Assembly (NCBI GenBank): GCA_009602735.1
Contig: WELA01003597.1
Location: 460,212-503,432 of the forward strand
DNA: 43,221 bases
From: Mesotaenium endlicherianum
Lineage: Eukaryota; Streptophyta; Zygnematophyceae; Zygnematales; Mesotaeniaceae
Direction: 5' to 3'
The notes below the pieces were generated by a model, which made no database searches, was not told the DNA's origin, and saw only the letters and a program-made list of their open reading frames with translations. Positions 1-10,394 of the stretch are shown here, piece after piece (the stretch's first letter is position 1; every line of letters begins with the position of its first letter). Both the position numbers and the translations under genes were made by a program.

Positions 1-1309
1 CCCCCCCCCCCCTTCTCCTCTCATAACATGAGAAGGCCACGGAAGATTAAGGAGCGAAAGGAGCCCACACATTCGGGGGAGCTCACCAGCTGGCAGTATG
101 AGGAGTGCTGCAGCTGCCTGTTGGCCCTGATGGCGTTTGCCAACAGCTGGCGCCACCCCGGCGCCGTTGTTGTTGCTGCCATGTCAGTACACTGGCACTC
201 TGGCAAACTGCACACGCACGGAAGATGCTCTCCCAAATGAGAAATGGCAGGGGAGCTCGTTCTTGCCTCCCCCGACTCGAATAGAAAAACACAGTCTTCT
301 TGCCCTTCAGTCCGTGTGAGTACTTTCAACGTCCTGGATGATAATAAGGGAAGAACGTGGGGGAGACGCTGACGCGTACCTTGGGCGGATCCCGGCGTCC
401 TAACCTTCGGCTCCTCGACGGCCTTTTAGTCGTGCCGGTGTCGAACGATCTGTCAGCTGATCACTTTGGAGCTGTGCCTTCTAGCTCCCTTGCCTGCCCG
501 CCCAAAGAGCAAGACGAACATCATTTTTTTTTCCTGGTGACAAACTCGCCGAGACGTGCCACCAGCAAGCCCTGCACTCGTTCGTGTCCTGCTCCGCATG
601 TAGCGACCTTGTAAGAGGAAATCGAAAAGAGGTGCTTGAGGGGGAAAAAAAACACTTCTTTCCGATCGAGCTTCATCAGACAGCTCCATCATGCGCCTGT
701 CGCGTTTCTTATCAAACATGATGCCACTGGTGAACAACGTGCGCACCTTCGCTTGCTGTCCTCGAAGCTATGAGCGCCCGTTTCGATGGTTACCTGCGAA
801 TATGAAGTATACTTAAGCGGGGTGCCCTCAGATCTCGCACCACGCGCCCGGCTCGTTCCAACTTTCCCCTTCCGACCGTGAATGTGAGTGGTCTTATCAC
901 ACCCATGGGCAATCAATGGCGATCGAGACTTTCTTTGCTGCATGCACATTGATAGTTAACCAGCTCAAGTCCTCCCGTGCCAGAAGAATGTTACTTGCAT
1001 GCTTATGTCTCACGTGAATCTGCGTGCCACCGAGGTCTTCGACGCTGAATAGAAAGAACTGGCCTGATCGGGCTTGTCGTCGGGCTCCTCAGTCGGGTTT
1101 CATGCACCACGTTACTCCACATTACTCCACACCACTCCACACTGCTCCGCACTACACACACGGACAGAGGGCCGGTTGGGGCCGCTAGACTTGGATTGAC
1201 CGGGCTGGGACAAGGCTGGACCTGGCTGCAAGGTGGACTTTCCAACGCAGTCAAAAAACCAGCAACGGGGATTTGACTGAGGTACATTCGGGCCGTGAAG
1301 TGTGAGTCA
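1..1309. other. No gene recognised
   Basis: Short open frames occur on both strands, but none resembles a known family or has consistent coding character. The first 12 bases are a C run. At about 1100-1145 there is a short degenerate tandem array of a 10-11 base unit built on ACTCCACA. I see nothing else that can be annotated. Confidence 0.6.
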
Positions 1310-1383
1310 GCGAGGGGGGGTCCTCAGCTCTCGGAGAGCGCCGGACCAAAGAGGTGGTCAGGTGTTCGATCCACCTCTCGCGA
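1310..1383 (+). pseudogene. tRNA-Phe-like relic
   Basis: This stretch lies about 50 bases upstream of the intact tRNA-Phe. It shares with it the D-arm 3' side (GGAGAGCGCC) and the segment GGTCAGGTGTTCGATCCACC, which covers the variable loop and most of the T arm. The anticodon arm has lost the CTGAAGA loop, and the acceptor stem can form only five pairs (GCGAG with CTCGC). It is therefore a decayed tandem copy rather than a functional tRNA. A tRNA-derived SINE head is an alternative, but no SINE body is apparent. Confidence 0.6.
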
Positions 1384-1434
1384 AGTGATGATGAATATGC
1401 AATGAACTATATTGTTGCGATTTCGAAACATCAA

Positions 1435-1507
1435 GCGGGGATAGCTCAGTTGGGAGAGCGCCAGACTGAAGATCTGGAGGTCAGGTGTTCGATCCACCTT
1501 CACCGCA
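1435..1507 (+). tRNA. tRNA-Phe (anticodon GAA)
   Basis: A 73-nt cloverleaf without intron and without encoded CCA. The acceptor GCGGGGA pairs with TCACCGC with the G5-A68 mismatch that is also seen in other plant tRNA-Phe. The D arm is GCTC/GAGC. The anticodon stem is CCAGA/TCTGG with loop CTGAAGA, placing GAA at 1468-1470. The T arm is AGGTG/CACCT with loop TTCGATC, and the discriminator base is A. The T stem differs from the usual plant GCGTG/CACGC but is perfectly compensated. It should decode UUC and UUU. Box A and box B are internal. Confidence 0.93.
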
Positions 1508-2092
1508 GTCTATGGCCGATTCCTGAGGGTCAAATGGTCGAGCCCGAAAGCTCGGGCTCCGAGCTGTACCTTTGGAGAACTGTCGTTCCTCCTGGCTTCT
1601 TATTCCCGACGAGGGGTGCAGAGTAAGAACTACTTCTTTTCTTCCCCCTCACAGGCGGTCTCCTCCCTTCATGGCGAGCCACACAGGCGGTCTCCTCCCT
1701 TCATGGCGAGCCAGCCGGACGGACTTGTGTCTTTATTTTCTTTTATTGTTAATGTTCCGCGACAGGCTTCACGCGGCTTTCATTGGAGTCTCTTTGGGAC
1801 CCCCCACCCCCCACGCAAGCATGCGCATGTGCACCCGGCAACGGAATCGTTGGGGTTAGAACCCCCTCCCCCATGTGGGAAGCCCCTGGCTGCTCAGCTA
1901 CTACATACACATCAATCGAAGCCTGTGCGTCTATGCATCCATTTAAGCCATGTCATGATTTATTGAGTCGAAGTCGTTGCACGTACCCGAGCTACAAGCG
2001 TGTGAGCGATCAACCTCGAACGGGCATTTGCCTCTTGCAATTGTGTGATTTAGTTTATTAAGTTGCTAATGCTTGCATGCCTAGGGGATAGA
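1508..2092. other. Intergenic, with a two-copy 30-bp repeat
   Basis: There is no recognisable gene. A 30-base unit beginning ACAGGCGGTCTCC occurs twice, at 1651-1680 and 1683-1712, with period 32. Its first part (CCCTCACAGGC) resembles the pyrimidine-rich sequence CCTCACA(A/G)GC that recurs near 3715, 5055, 6360 and 6650, so it is probably a piece of a dispersed repeat. Confidence 0.5.
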
Positions 2093-3010
2093 TGCCACGT
2101 GACAAGTCAACACTTGTCACGTGCGCCAGACCTACTAGACGCACCAGACGTACAGGTCAAATACCCCGTCCAAAACTGGACGGTGGTACTTTACATTTGT
2201 CCACTACGGGCCACTAGGACGCAAGTGGCAGCCGTTACTTAGGCAACGACACCAAGGGGGGGCCACGTGGGGCCTCTAGGAGGTGGCGGGCTCCAGCGTT
2301 TGGCCCAAACACCCCAGCAGCTCGGCACCCAAGCGACGGGAGCCACTGAGGCCACGTGGCGCCACCGGAAGGTGGCGGGCACCTTCAAGTAGCCCAGGGG
2401 CACTTAATGCCCGTCACTTGGGCCCAGGCAGTCCTAAGTGCCCGACTTAAGTGGCGAGGCCGCTCAAGGCACCCAAGGCCACCGACCGACAGCTGCAGCC
2501 CGTCGGCTGGCCCAAGCGCAGCCGACCAACGTGTGCTCAGCCGACAGGAGCCGTCCAGGCCTGCAGGAGTGCCACGGCCTAGCGTACAACCGTCCATTCG
2601 CACGAACTTAAGTGTGCAAACTTATGTTATAAGCTTGACATGTGCTACAGTGAGCTCGACCTATCGCAAGCGTTTAGCATATTCTAACATCTCGCTTTCG
2701 ATTGCATTGAGTAGTGACTAACCTATTGGAACGCTAGCACAATAGGTACATGTGAGTGTGTGCAAAGGTAGATCTTAGATACTGACTACGTACATTGGAT
2801 CCGCGCCTAACCCGCCGGGTTTCCAGGAGTATAAGTACTAGAGATGTCCCTAGAGAGACATTTTTTTAGAAGTCCCCATTATGCCAGTTGTAAGTCACAG
2901 AGATCATCAATAAAGCTTACATTGTTATCTCTTGTGTTTTCAGGACCACTTAGTTATTCTCTTGTGAAGAGCAAGCCTTGCTGGCTTCCAGTCACTTGAA
3001 GAACTTTACA
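2093..3010 (+). repeat. Putative solo LTR or 5' LTR remnant
   Basis: The segment starts TGCC and ends TTTACA. It contains a TATA-like GTATAAGTAC near 2830, a polyadenylation-type AATAAAG near 2910, and a CT-rich tract ending TTTTCAG, in the order U3-R-U5. The bases just downstream, AGTGGTGAGCAAAG (3011-3024), could be a primer-binding site, although I cannot match it to a tRNA. No gag follows. U3 holds an internal duplication of about 30 bases (near 2261-2290 and 2352-2381, each with CCACGTGG and GGTGGCGGGC). The boundaries are estimated from the terminal TG/CA only. Confidence 0.4.
2096..2123. promoter_or_regulatory. Perfect 12-bp inverted repeat with G-box ends
   Basis: CACGTGACAAGT and its exact reverse complement ACTTGTCACGTG are separated by CAAC. 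Each arm ends in CACGTG, the plant G-box bound by bHLH and bZIP factors. Two more CACGTG cores lie at 2264-2269 and 2353-2358. Within the putative LTR U3 this looks like an enhancer. It could also be read as a hairpin. Confidence 0.5.
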
Positions 3011-3161
3011 AGTGGTGAGCAAAGTCACAACTTAAACCCCTGCCATAGGACTACTCTTGAAGATCATGATGTGCTTCCAGTGATCTTTTGGGCCATACTT
3101 CGTTAGTTGTATTCCTACCAGTTACAGTTTTGAGGTGCTCTCTCTGGAGAGTACACACTCC

Positions 3162-3299
3162 CTGAATAAAACATCCAACACTGGCCTTCCTTTTTGGCTA
3201 TAAAGCCACATGTATTGTAGACTTCAGTGCAGCAAAGCCTGCTTGCTTATAATGCATTACTTGTGTCGATAGTACGCACCCAACCTCCTAGCGCATGAC
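3162..3299 (+). repeat. Fragment of an LTR-like repeat, copy A
   Basis: This stretch aligns over about 138 bases, with roughly three quarters of positions identical, to the reverse complement of 36727-36864, the sequence just beyond the 3' end of the methyltransferase gypsy element. The best conserved core is TTTTTGGCTATAAAGCCA followed by a segment ending GCAGCAAAGCCTGCTTG. It may begin with TG at 3163. The core could supply a TATA box (GCTATAAAGC). Confidence 0.55.
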
Positions 3300-3599
3300 A
3301 GCCTGAACAAGACCCCCGCCAGATCCCTGTTTTTTGTTTTGTATTCTCTTTTGTCAGGCCTGCATGCATGCATGCACACAGACGACACACCCACACACTG
3401 CCTTGCGTGCCAAGTAGACGTCTGTCTAGGGCCTCGAGCTCGTCGGAGTGCACTCCGCTTGATCAATGTCCCGACAAGCAATGCTAGACCCACATAGCAT
3501 ATTTCCTTCACTGCAACCTTAGCAGAAAACGAGCAGTTTAGCCCCCATAGCCGGCCTACAGGCCTACTACACTCATGCGCATACGGATCCAAGTTAGGG

Positions 3600-4480
3600 C
3601 GCTCGACGCTCAAAAAACCTGGCAGTCGAGTGCCCCCTTTTCGTTTCGCTCAGGCAATTTTCGAGGATGCAGAGAGACGAAGGGTGCAGAGCAAAATTGA
3701 TTTTCTTTTTCCCCTCACAAGCTCGCCTCCCTGGCCACTTTCTCAAGGCAGGCCCTCACGTCACGTCGCGTCACGTCACGTCACGTCAGTCTTGCATGCA
3801 ATGCATGCAAATTAACGTCCTCGGGCAGCCAGGCAAGCCGAGGCGAGGCCAGCTGAGCGACGCCCCGGTCACGCGACCTGGCCCTTCACGCACCCGGCTA
3901 CACCCCCATTCATTCGAGCTGAAATATTCAAAATCTTGTTCTTCACACATAGTGTTCAATTCCCGACGCTTAAATCGTCTTCACATTTGCTTCGCTATTT
4001 TTCATTCCATTTAGTTTCTGCACTTCACCCCCCGAATAACATGTCGACCTGTTTGCAGGCATCTTCCCACCAGCTCTCTTTTGCGCTGCTATGATAGCTC
4101 TCGATATCGTCTTACACTTCCGTCCCGGTCGCAATTAGCCAGTTGCTAGCCAGGTGCATGGGTTAACATTTGTCCGTGGGAGGGCGCCCATGCGCATTGC
4201 CAGCATTTGTGCCTGGCCCGGTGCATTCACCACAAATAAGCATCAACAAGCAGCTTAGTCCTATAGCCGGCCTAATATGCCTCTACTCGTGCACGTATAC
4301 GGATCTAATCGAGCAGGATCACGTATGCTATTCATATATCCACTGACACCATGCAACAACATGCTGCAGCGCTGTGCTGCCTCCTGTAGCTATAGGTGGA
4401 TGCCGGCTCCCATCCCGCCATTCCTGAAACTTGCGGGATCGGTTGACGCGTATTAGCTGGAGCAGCCATTGATGTTGACT
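3600..4480 (+). repeat. Diverged 0.9 kb repeat, copy A
   Basis: It matches 6410-7330 in the same order. First comes GACGAAGGGTGCAGAG with a T-rich tract and CCCTCACAAGCTCGCCTCC. Then come a CTTGCATGCA run, an AACGTCCTCGG segment, ATTCATTCG, GCGCCCATGCGCAT, and finally AACA(A/G)CATGCTGCAG and TAGGTGGATG. The copies are strongly diverged, with length differences. A sub-segment near 3538-3596 (CCCATAGCCGGCCTA) recurs near 4256-4313. No coding region is apparent. Its class is unknown. Confidence 0.5.
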
Positions 4481-5025
4481 CATACGAGCAAGTTAGTCAG
4501 TGATTCCGCTCACTGCTCATGCTTTTTCTTAGCATCATAGACACGTCATTCCTCACACACAGCTTTACGTGCAGCATGTGTCATGCGCACAGATATGCAT
4601 TACCACGTACTTCCTGCACACTACTGCACGTTGCAATGCTGCTTGCATGGTCCTACTTAATTGTGTTGTTTTAGAAAGTGATGGACCACAAGTCATAGCC
4701 AGTGGCAATGTATTAGACTGCGATCGCAGGTCAATAATAAGCATGGGGGCACACATACCTCTCTCTTGTGCTCTAGCAGAACAACAAGTGGTCTGACGTA
4801 ATGCTTCATGACTGGAACCGCCACCAGCACAGTTGATCATTTTGAGGTCGGTTGATATAACCGTCATGACCTCATTTGCCTTCTTCCCATAGTCCTGTAT
4901 TGGAGGCACCATATGGTAAAATATTAAAAAGGGCACGCATTAGAGAGGGCACATTGCCGGGGGCGGTGTCCCTTTCCTTTATAAAAACTTCATACGTTCA
5001 AACAGACCGTCGATCCAGAAATCAC
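4481..5025. other. Intergenic, nothing recognised
   Basis: A moderately AT-rich stretch with short overlapping open frames on both strands. None resembles a known protein and no RNA gene is visible. Confidence 0.5.
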
Positions 5026-5065
5026 TGGTACGGAAGCATCACTTCCTTCTTTCATCCTCACAGGC
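5026..5065 (+). repeat. 40-bp direct repeat left of the 1.26 kb element
   Basis: The segment begins TGGTACGGAAGCATCACTTC and ends CATCCTCACAGGC. It is repeated at 6331-6370 with one difference (T to C at the fourth base). The two copies bracket the element at 5069-6330 almost exactly. Confidence 0.8.
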
Positions 5066-5068
5066 CTC

Positions 5069-6330
5069 GTGTAATGAATCAGTTCATTATATATTTAATT
5101 TATTTCATGTATAAATACAACAATAAATAAGTATTATATCAATATACTCACAGGCGCGAATTCATTTAAATGAATGTATGTCGATGTAATGCGAGTTTAC
5201 TTACTTTGTCAAAAAGGTCAGCAGGATGACTTTTGTATCACAGTGTAGTTTGCTCACTTTGTTGAGAAGGTCTGCAAGATGACTTTTGTATCATAGTATA
5301 ATTTGCTGAGATTTATATATCAGTTATATGTAGGATGTAATATCAGCAGGATGACATATAGTAAGCTCGCTTGATATTAGTCAGTATACTTAGCTTCAGT
5401 ATGCTGAGGGTAGATATATTCATTTAGATTACTATTTGTAGATTGGCAAATGTAATCGTAGTATACTGAAAGTCGGAAGGTCAACTGAGATTCGATAAAC
5501 CGATGTCCTACCAGTGTGGTTAACTCCTGGGTAGGCGGAGCCGTGGTCAGTCAACTGAACAATTAGGACTTCAGTCAACCGACCAATTAATACGATCGTT
5601 ATACCTAGATCCGTGGGTCCCAACTTAACGGGTTTCCCACGAAACGGCGCACCCTGCGCCGTGGTCAACCAGGTGGTCACTAGGTACATAGCAGGCTGGG
5701 ATCTCGTGGTCCCTCATTCTGGACAGTCGGCTTTACAGTCGGATTTCTACTTGCAAGTCATGTGTGCACTTTTGGGTTCGTTCTAATGACCAGCCTTCAC
5801 GGAAATTGACATGGCTGCTTCGTCTGCGCTCCAAATGGAGCGAACTAGGACTTTTTGAAAAGGTCTCGTCAAGATGCATCCATTTTTGTTAAGTTTGCTC
5901 AATTTAGAGGAAATATTGGCAGATTTAGGCCCTGTGACATTTCGGGGTCACACAGCGGATAGATTCCATGGTTTTGCACCTAAGTCATTGGGATGTGTTT
6001 TAGCTACATCATGGTCACCTGAATGGGAGCGCCTTTGCTATACAGTCCCCTGTGTTGTGCATGTGCTATACATGCTTGCATGCCTGGTAGGCAAGAGGCC
6101 ATGAGTTTCTAAAGGAGAACCTCAAGTCCTCAAGCTTGCCTCTTACTTGTGCCTCGTGTTAGTGTGCAACTATGGCACATTACGGTAAGTGAGTCAAGGG
6201 GTGTAGATGAGTTGATGGAATTCATTATAAGGTCGAAGATCGCTCCTTGACTTCACACGCTTCCACCTGTCTCTGATCTTATATATTCAAATGAAATATA
6301 TTAATCTTGAATAAGCAAGATTCATTTCAC
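5069..6330 (-). mobile_element. 1.26 kb interspersed element, copy 1 (non-autonomous)
   Basis: It corresponds over its whole length, inverted, to 29671-30916, with about 94 percent identity over a 258-base stretch compared by eye. The ends form short imperfect terminal inverted repeats: GTGTAATGAATC at the left and the complement of GTGAAATGAATC at the right. Inside is a pair of tandem units of about 59 bases (near 5208-5323) containing GATGACTTTTGTATCA. The ends are very AT-rich. No transposase or RT is encoded, so it is a MITE-like or other non-autonomous element, or less likely a solo LTR. Confidence 0.65.
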
Positions 6331-6370
6331 TGGCACGGAAGCATCACTTCCTTCTTTCATCCTCACAGGC
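6331..6370 (+). repeat. 40-bp direct repeat right of the 1.26 kb element
   Basis: The partner of 5026-5065, starting immediately after the element terminus at 6330. The length is far beyond usual transposon target-site duplications of 2-11 bases. Confidence 0.8.
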
Positions 6371-6409
6371 ATCGCTTCGCTATAGCTGGCCGTGTGCAGC
6401 GCCGATTTA

Positions 6410-7330
6410 GATCGCCGGACGTTCAAAGCCTGGCAGTTGTGTGCACCCCGACGAAGGGTGCAGAGACGAAGGGTGCAAAGAAAACCTTACTCATTTTTTC
6501 CCCCTCAAAAGTGCAGAGAAATTCCAACCTTAGTCGAGTGCACCCCAACGAAGGGTGCAGAGACGAAGGGTGTTGAGAAAAACCTTACTCAGTTTTTCCC
6601 CCTCACAAGTGCAGAGAAAAAAACCTACTCCTTTTTTTTCCCCCTCACAAGCTCGCCTCCCTGGCCCGCGAGAAGAGCTCGTGACATCGAGTCAGTCCAC
6701 ACGCGCGTCTTGCATGCATGCATGCAACTCAACGTCCTCGGAGGGCCGGGCCAGCCCAGCCCAGCCAAAGCGAGGCCCGAGTGTCACGCGACCCCGGCCC
6801 TTCCTTCACCCGTTACCCTAATTCATTCGTCTCCCCTCCGAGTCGAAATGCACAACCTACTCATGAGTGTCTTTAAATCCGCTTCGCCCAGCTCGATCCT
6901 CCCCCATCATGCACCACCATTTTGTTAATTTTTCACCTCCCGAACCCGTTTGCTTGGACCCCTCCCTCTCTATCTCGCTCCTCTTAATCTAATCTTCAAT
7001 CCCCGTCCTCGCAATTCAGTGGGTGGGTTGTGTGAGGGACGGCGCCCATGCGCATGGTTGCCGCCAGTCAGTCGTGGCCTTGTGGCTGAACTACGAGCAC
7101 ACAGTTTAATCAGCCCTCGCATGTGCGCCCAACATCGCATAAGTACAAAACAAAATCGAGCTTGATTGATCGGGATCGCGTGCACCCCTATCTGCACACA
7201 ACAGCATGCTGCAGGATTGGCCGCAAGCTCGACACACCATCTAGGTGGATGTCAACTGGCATCTTCATCCCAGCCATGGCGCCATCCCATAACGCACCCT
7301 CTGGAAGAAGCGGGATTGGGTGAAGCGTGA
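6410..7330 (+). repeat. Diverged 0.9 kb repeat, copy B
   Basis: The counterpart of 3600-4480. Its 5' part is expanded: the unit GACGAAGGGTGCAGAGACGAAGG followed by a T-rich tract and CCCCCTCA(A/C)AAG occurs about three times (6450-6650), whereas copy A has one. The 3' part contains CATGCTGCAG and TAGGTGGATGTCAACTGGC. No convincing coding sequence is present. Confidence 0.5.
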
Positions 7331-8564
7331 TTGGGTGGAGGAGGTACACCACTGTTGCGATGTGGTTGTGTGTTATCGCGGACTGCCCGATTCAACTCTT
7401 GCTCCCTCGATGTTGTCACAATCACGGACTGAGTGTAGCAACCTAAAAGCAATCTAGCACACTACAGCAACCAACAATCTATTTATTGTCTACATTTCTT
7501 GTCTCCACCATTCGTCAGGGCTGTCTGTACCAATCTCTCCCTCTCTGTTGTTTTCTTCCTCTTGTGCCTTTGTTCTATCTAAGAATTTTCCCCGCCTTGC
7601 CTTTGATATGTGACATGTTGTTTTAAGCACATCATCTTTGTATTATTGCCCCGGTGTCTCTCTTCCAGACTTCAGCTTTGCTTCACATTGTGGCGTTTTT
7701 GTGTCTCTGGCCGTTACATCCTCCTGCACGTCGGAATCAAAATCTTAATCTCTTCTAGGTTCTTACAAAACAAGGTGTAATAAAGTATTCTGCATCTTTC
7801 TCTGTGTCCTTGAACTTCTTGTATCTCAAGAGAAGCATAGACCCCCCAGCTTGTTAGGCTCGCATTTAGATACAATAGTTGAATAAGTTCAACCTGCTGA
7901 ACTTCAGTTAATATTTAGTTTGCTGGATTTAAGCCTGCTGGATACTTAATACTTAGTTAAATGACTCAACCAAGAGCAGCAGGCTTAAGTCCCTTAGGTC
8001 AGCCTGTTAATGCGTGTCAGCTTGCTGACACATTCTTTGACAGTCAGCTGGCTGCCGTACTCGGCAGCAGCGAACTGCCTAGCTATGCATCTAAGTGTGG
8101 TGTGCTAGATGAGTGGCTAGATGACACCCTTATTGTAACGATCTAAGCTTTTGGACGTATTTGGGACGTTTTCCCGATCACCTAAAATACGTTATACTAA
8201 TTATCATACATTTTTTGATAAATGATTGCATCACATTGAAATATTCACACGCATGTGCCGATTAATTCCCGGTCGATTGGCGAAACGACCGAGATACTAT
8301 TACAAAAAGCGTCGTAACGTAATTCGACTACTTCGCAATAGTACAACATAATTATTCGGAAAAGTTACTTTGATTAATTATGAGATGATAACTTAATTAA
8401 TCATTGTTATTTTGATTGTCATTATTTCGGATAATGCACAATCACAGATTTCGGATTTACGACCAATCGTTAATACGAACAAACAGTCGTTAAAGTCAAA
8501 CGACACATAATATGCAGAGCGACTTTGCATCCGAGCGGATTCGAACCCACGAGTTGTTGGACTA
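7331..8564. other. Intergenic, AT-rich
   Basis: No gene is recognised. Near 7860-7990 the words CTGCTGGAT, CTGCTGAAC, TTTAGTT and CTTAGTT recur irregularly. From 8150 to 8520 the sequence is strongly AT-rich, with several TTAATTA words. A 61-codon open frame at 7961-8146 has no recognised relatives. Confidence 0.5.
8537..8547 (-). promoter_or_regulatory. Isolated Pol III box-B-like motif
   Basis: The minus strand reads GGTTCGAATCC, a perfect box B core as found in tRNA T arms. A weak box-A-like word (TAGCATGGTGCT) lies about 45 bases upstream on the same strand (8584-8595). No cloverleaf can be folded, so this may be the head of an old SINE or chance. Confidence 0.25.
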
Positions 8565-8729
8565 GTGGCTGCTGAGAAGACGAAGCACCATGCTAAGGAT
8601 GAGAGGAGGCACCTGGTGGCTGCTCTACAGCTGCTGGAGGAGGAGCTGCTGGCCCAGGGTACTCAGAGGACCCTATGGGCAAGGGAATCAATTCTGGTTC
8701 TAGTGCTAAGAACTGAGGCATCACTCTGA
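8565..8729 (+). pseudogene. Short coding-like fragment, unidentified
   Basis: One frame is open to a TGA at 8727-8729. It gives a Lys/Arg/Glu/Leu-rich, strongly helical peptide containing LVAALQLLEEELLAQGTQR, unlike the AT-rich surroundings. It resembles the helical segments of plant retrotransposon gag or coiled-coil proteins but matches nothing I can name. No start codon or splice site is clear. Confidence 0.25.
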
Positions 8730-9136
8730 GATCGATTTGGACCAAAACGACAAAAAACGCCCCAGGTGTCGATCTCCGGCCATCTTTGACTGGATAATTT
8801 CAATGGTAAGCCAGGATAAGTGGAGAAAATGTTCGCTCCACGGCAGCAAAAGACGCTATTTTTTGGTATTTCTATGCTAAATGCCAAAGAAATTGCATGG
8901 AAATGATCTCCGCCTGATCTCCACATCTAACGCGTAGACATTTGCATCGCCTCGAAGATGTTCACCACCATGCAATTTTGGACTAAGTATGGGCACCGTC
9001 TTCTGATTGGTCGTTGTTTAGTTCGAATGTGGCGATAACGTTATCATGGACGAGTTGGTCACAAAAGTCCAAAAGCAAAATTGCGAACACAAACTCAACT
9101 TTAGTTCATTTTTGGAAGCTACCGGGTGGCAGGGTG
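8730..9136. other. Intergenic, nothing recognised
   Basis: A minus-strand open frame of 87 codons (8663-8926) is not recognisable. The first CCAAT-type motif of the cluster described below (CTGATTGGTCG) is at 9002-9012. Confidence 0.4.
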
Positions 9137-9640
9137 GCCTGACGGGGTGGCCTTACAGGCCCGCTTCTTGTTTCCCAGTTGCTTTGTCAATAGGCGACGG
9201 GCCAAAGTTGCCAACTGGAGAGGGTGGCCGCAGAGGCCCGCTCCCCGTTGCCCGATTAATTTGTGAGCCGGCGACGCGCCAAAGTCGCCGTGTGGCGGGA
9301 GGACCTCTGACCAGCAGCCTAGTCCCTTCTGTTAGCGGAGGGGGTCTTGCCTCCCGTACACGTGTGTGATTGGTCGAGGCCCGTGGGTCGTAATCCCGCG
9401 GCTTATTTGTCAGACAAAAAGTCACCTTGACGTAAATTCGCGTCTGAAATTAAAGTTATTATTCATTGCATCGGCCTGGCAGCTTTGCCCTGGCCAATAA
9501 GGTCGCTTGCTGCTGGCGCATTGGCGTGAGCGGTGGCGGGGTTGGCCAAATTGTGTCGAGGTTTTTTGGCCCAAATCGGGTAGAGGAGGTGGCCCTCATA
9601 GGGCCGTCTCCCCCATTCGACCAATCACATTGCGCTAATT
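9137..9640 (+). repeat. Degenerate GC-rich tandem repeat
   Basis: Two adjacent units of about 70-80 bases (near 9137-9213 and 9222-9290) share the order GGTGGCC, AGGCCCGCT, TTGCC/TCCC, GGCGACG(G/C)GCCAAAG and TCGCC/TTGCC. A third, poorer unit (GGTGGCCCTCATAGGGCC) is near 9588-9640. The open frames crossing it on both strands follow the repeat and are not taken as genes. Confidence 0.5.
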
Positions 9641-10176
9641 ACACCAGAAAGAAGTGTCGTAGCAAACTCTCTTCCTCAACGACTACCGCAAAAACACTAC
9701 AGAAACTTTCTATCAGCAGCGCCTCAGGCAATTGCTAAGCTAAGGGCAAAGTCCCTCATGGCTTAGACCCTTTGGAGTTATTGTTTCGAGCCTTCGGAGT
9801 TTGAGCCTGACGGAGATTCAAATCTCCGTGGGGGTTGGGCCCTCGAGGTTCCGGCCTCCTCGGTAAAACCCAACAAGTGGTCATGATCCGCTTTTGTAAC
9901 ATGCTGTGTTTCTTGCTGCTCACGTGGCGGGAAGTCCACTTACCCATCGTGTCGGTGGCCGCATCTTGACGCCGTCGGAGCAGCCAATCAAATAAAGCCC
10001 AATTTGGATTCTTATTGTCAGGTTGCCGACAAGTGAAAACGATTTTTATGTTAATAGTCAATAGGTTTCCGCTTTCGAAAACGGTCGGCAGACGACTTAC
10101 TTTGAAACTTAACGGTCAAACAAGTGTGTTCTGATTGGTTACATCGTTTCTTTGATTGCATTTCAGAGTTTGCACT

Positions 10177-10259
10177 GATTGGCCCTTCAATGTCGTAGAT
10201 GCATGTAATTTTTGAATACTATGCTCCGATTGGTCCTTCAATGCCGTAGATGCATGTAA
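10177..10259 (+). repeat. Two-copy direct repeat with CCAAT motifs
   Basis: A 32-base unit beginning GATTGGCCCTTCAATGTCGT and ending GATGCATGTAA occurs at 10177-10208 and 10228-10259 (period 51) with two differences. Each unit opens with GATTGG, an inverted CCAAT box. Confidence 0.7.
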
Positions 10260-10394
10260 CGTCTTCGCTTACAATCTGCAAGCGGGGGAGTCCATTGAAG
10301 GCAATAAGCAAGCCAAACGCGAAAAAATGGTAATTCTCCGCTATTCTCCGGTCGTGACGTTTTGCCGTTTCCCCATTTGACCGGTCTCATAGTG

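Noticed and set aside
5432..5689. 85-codon ORF conserved in both copies of the 1.26 kb element (partner 30299-30556)
   Set aside because: The two copies differ at about 15 sense codons, of which about 10 change the amino acid. That is close to the neutral expectation, so there is no sign of selection on the protein.
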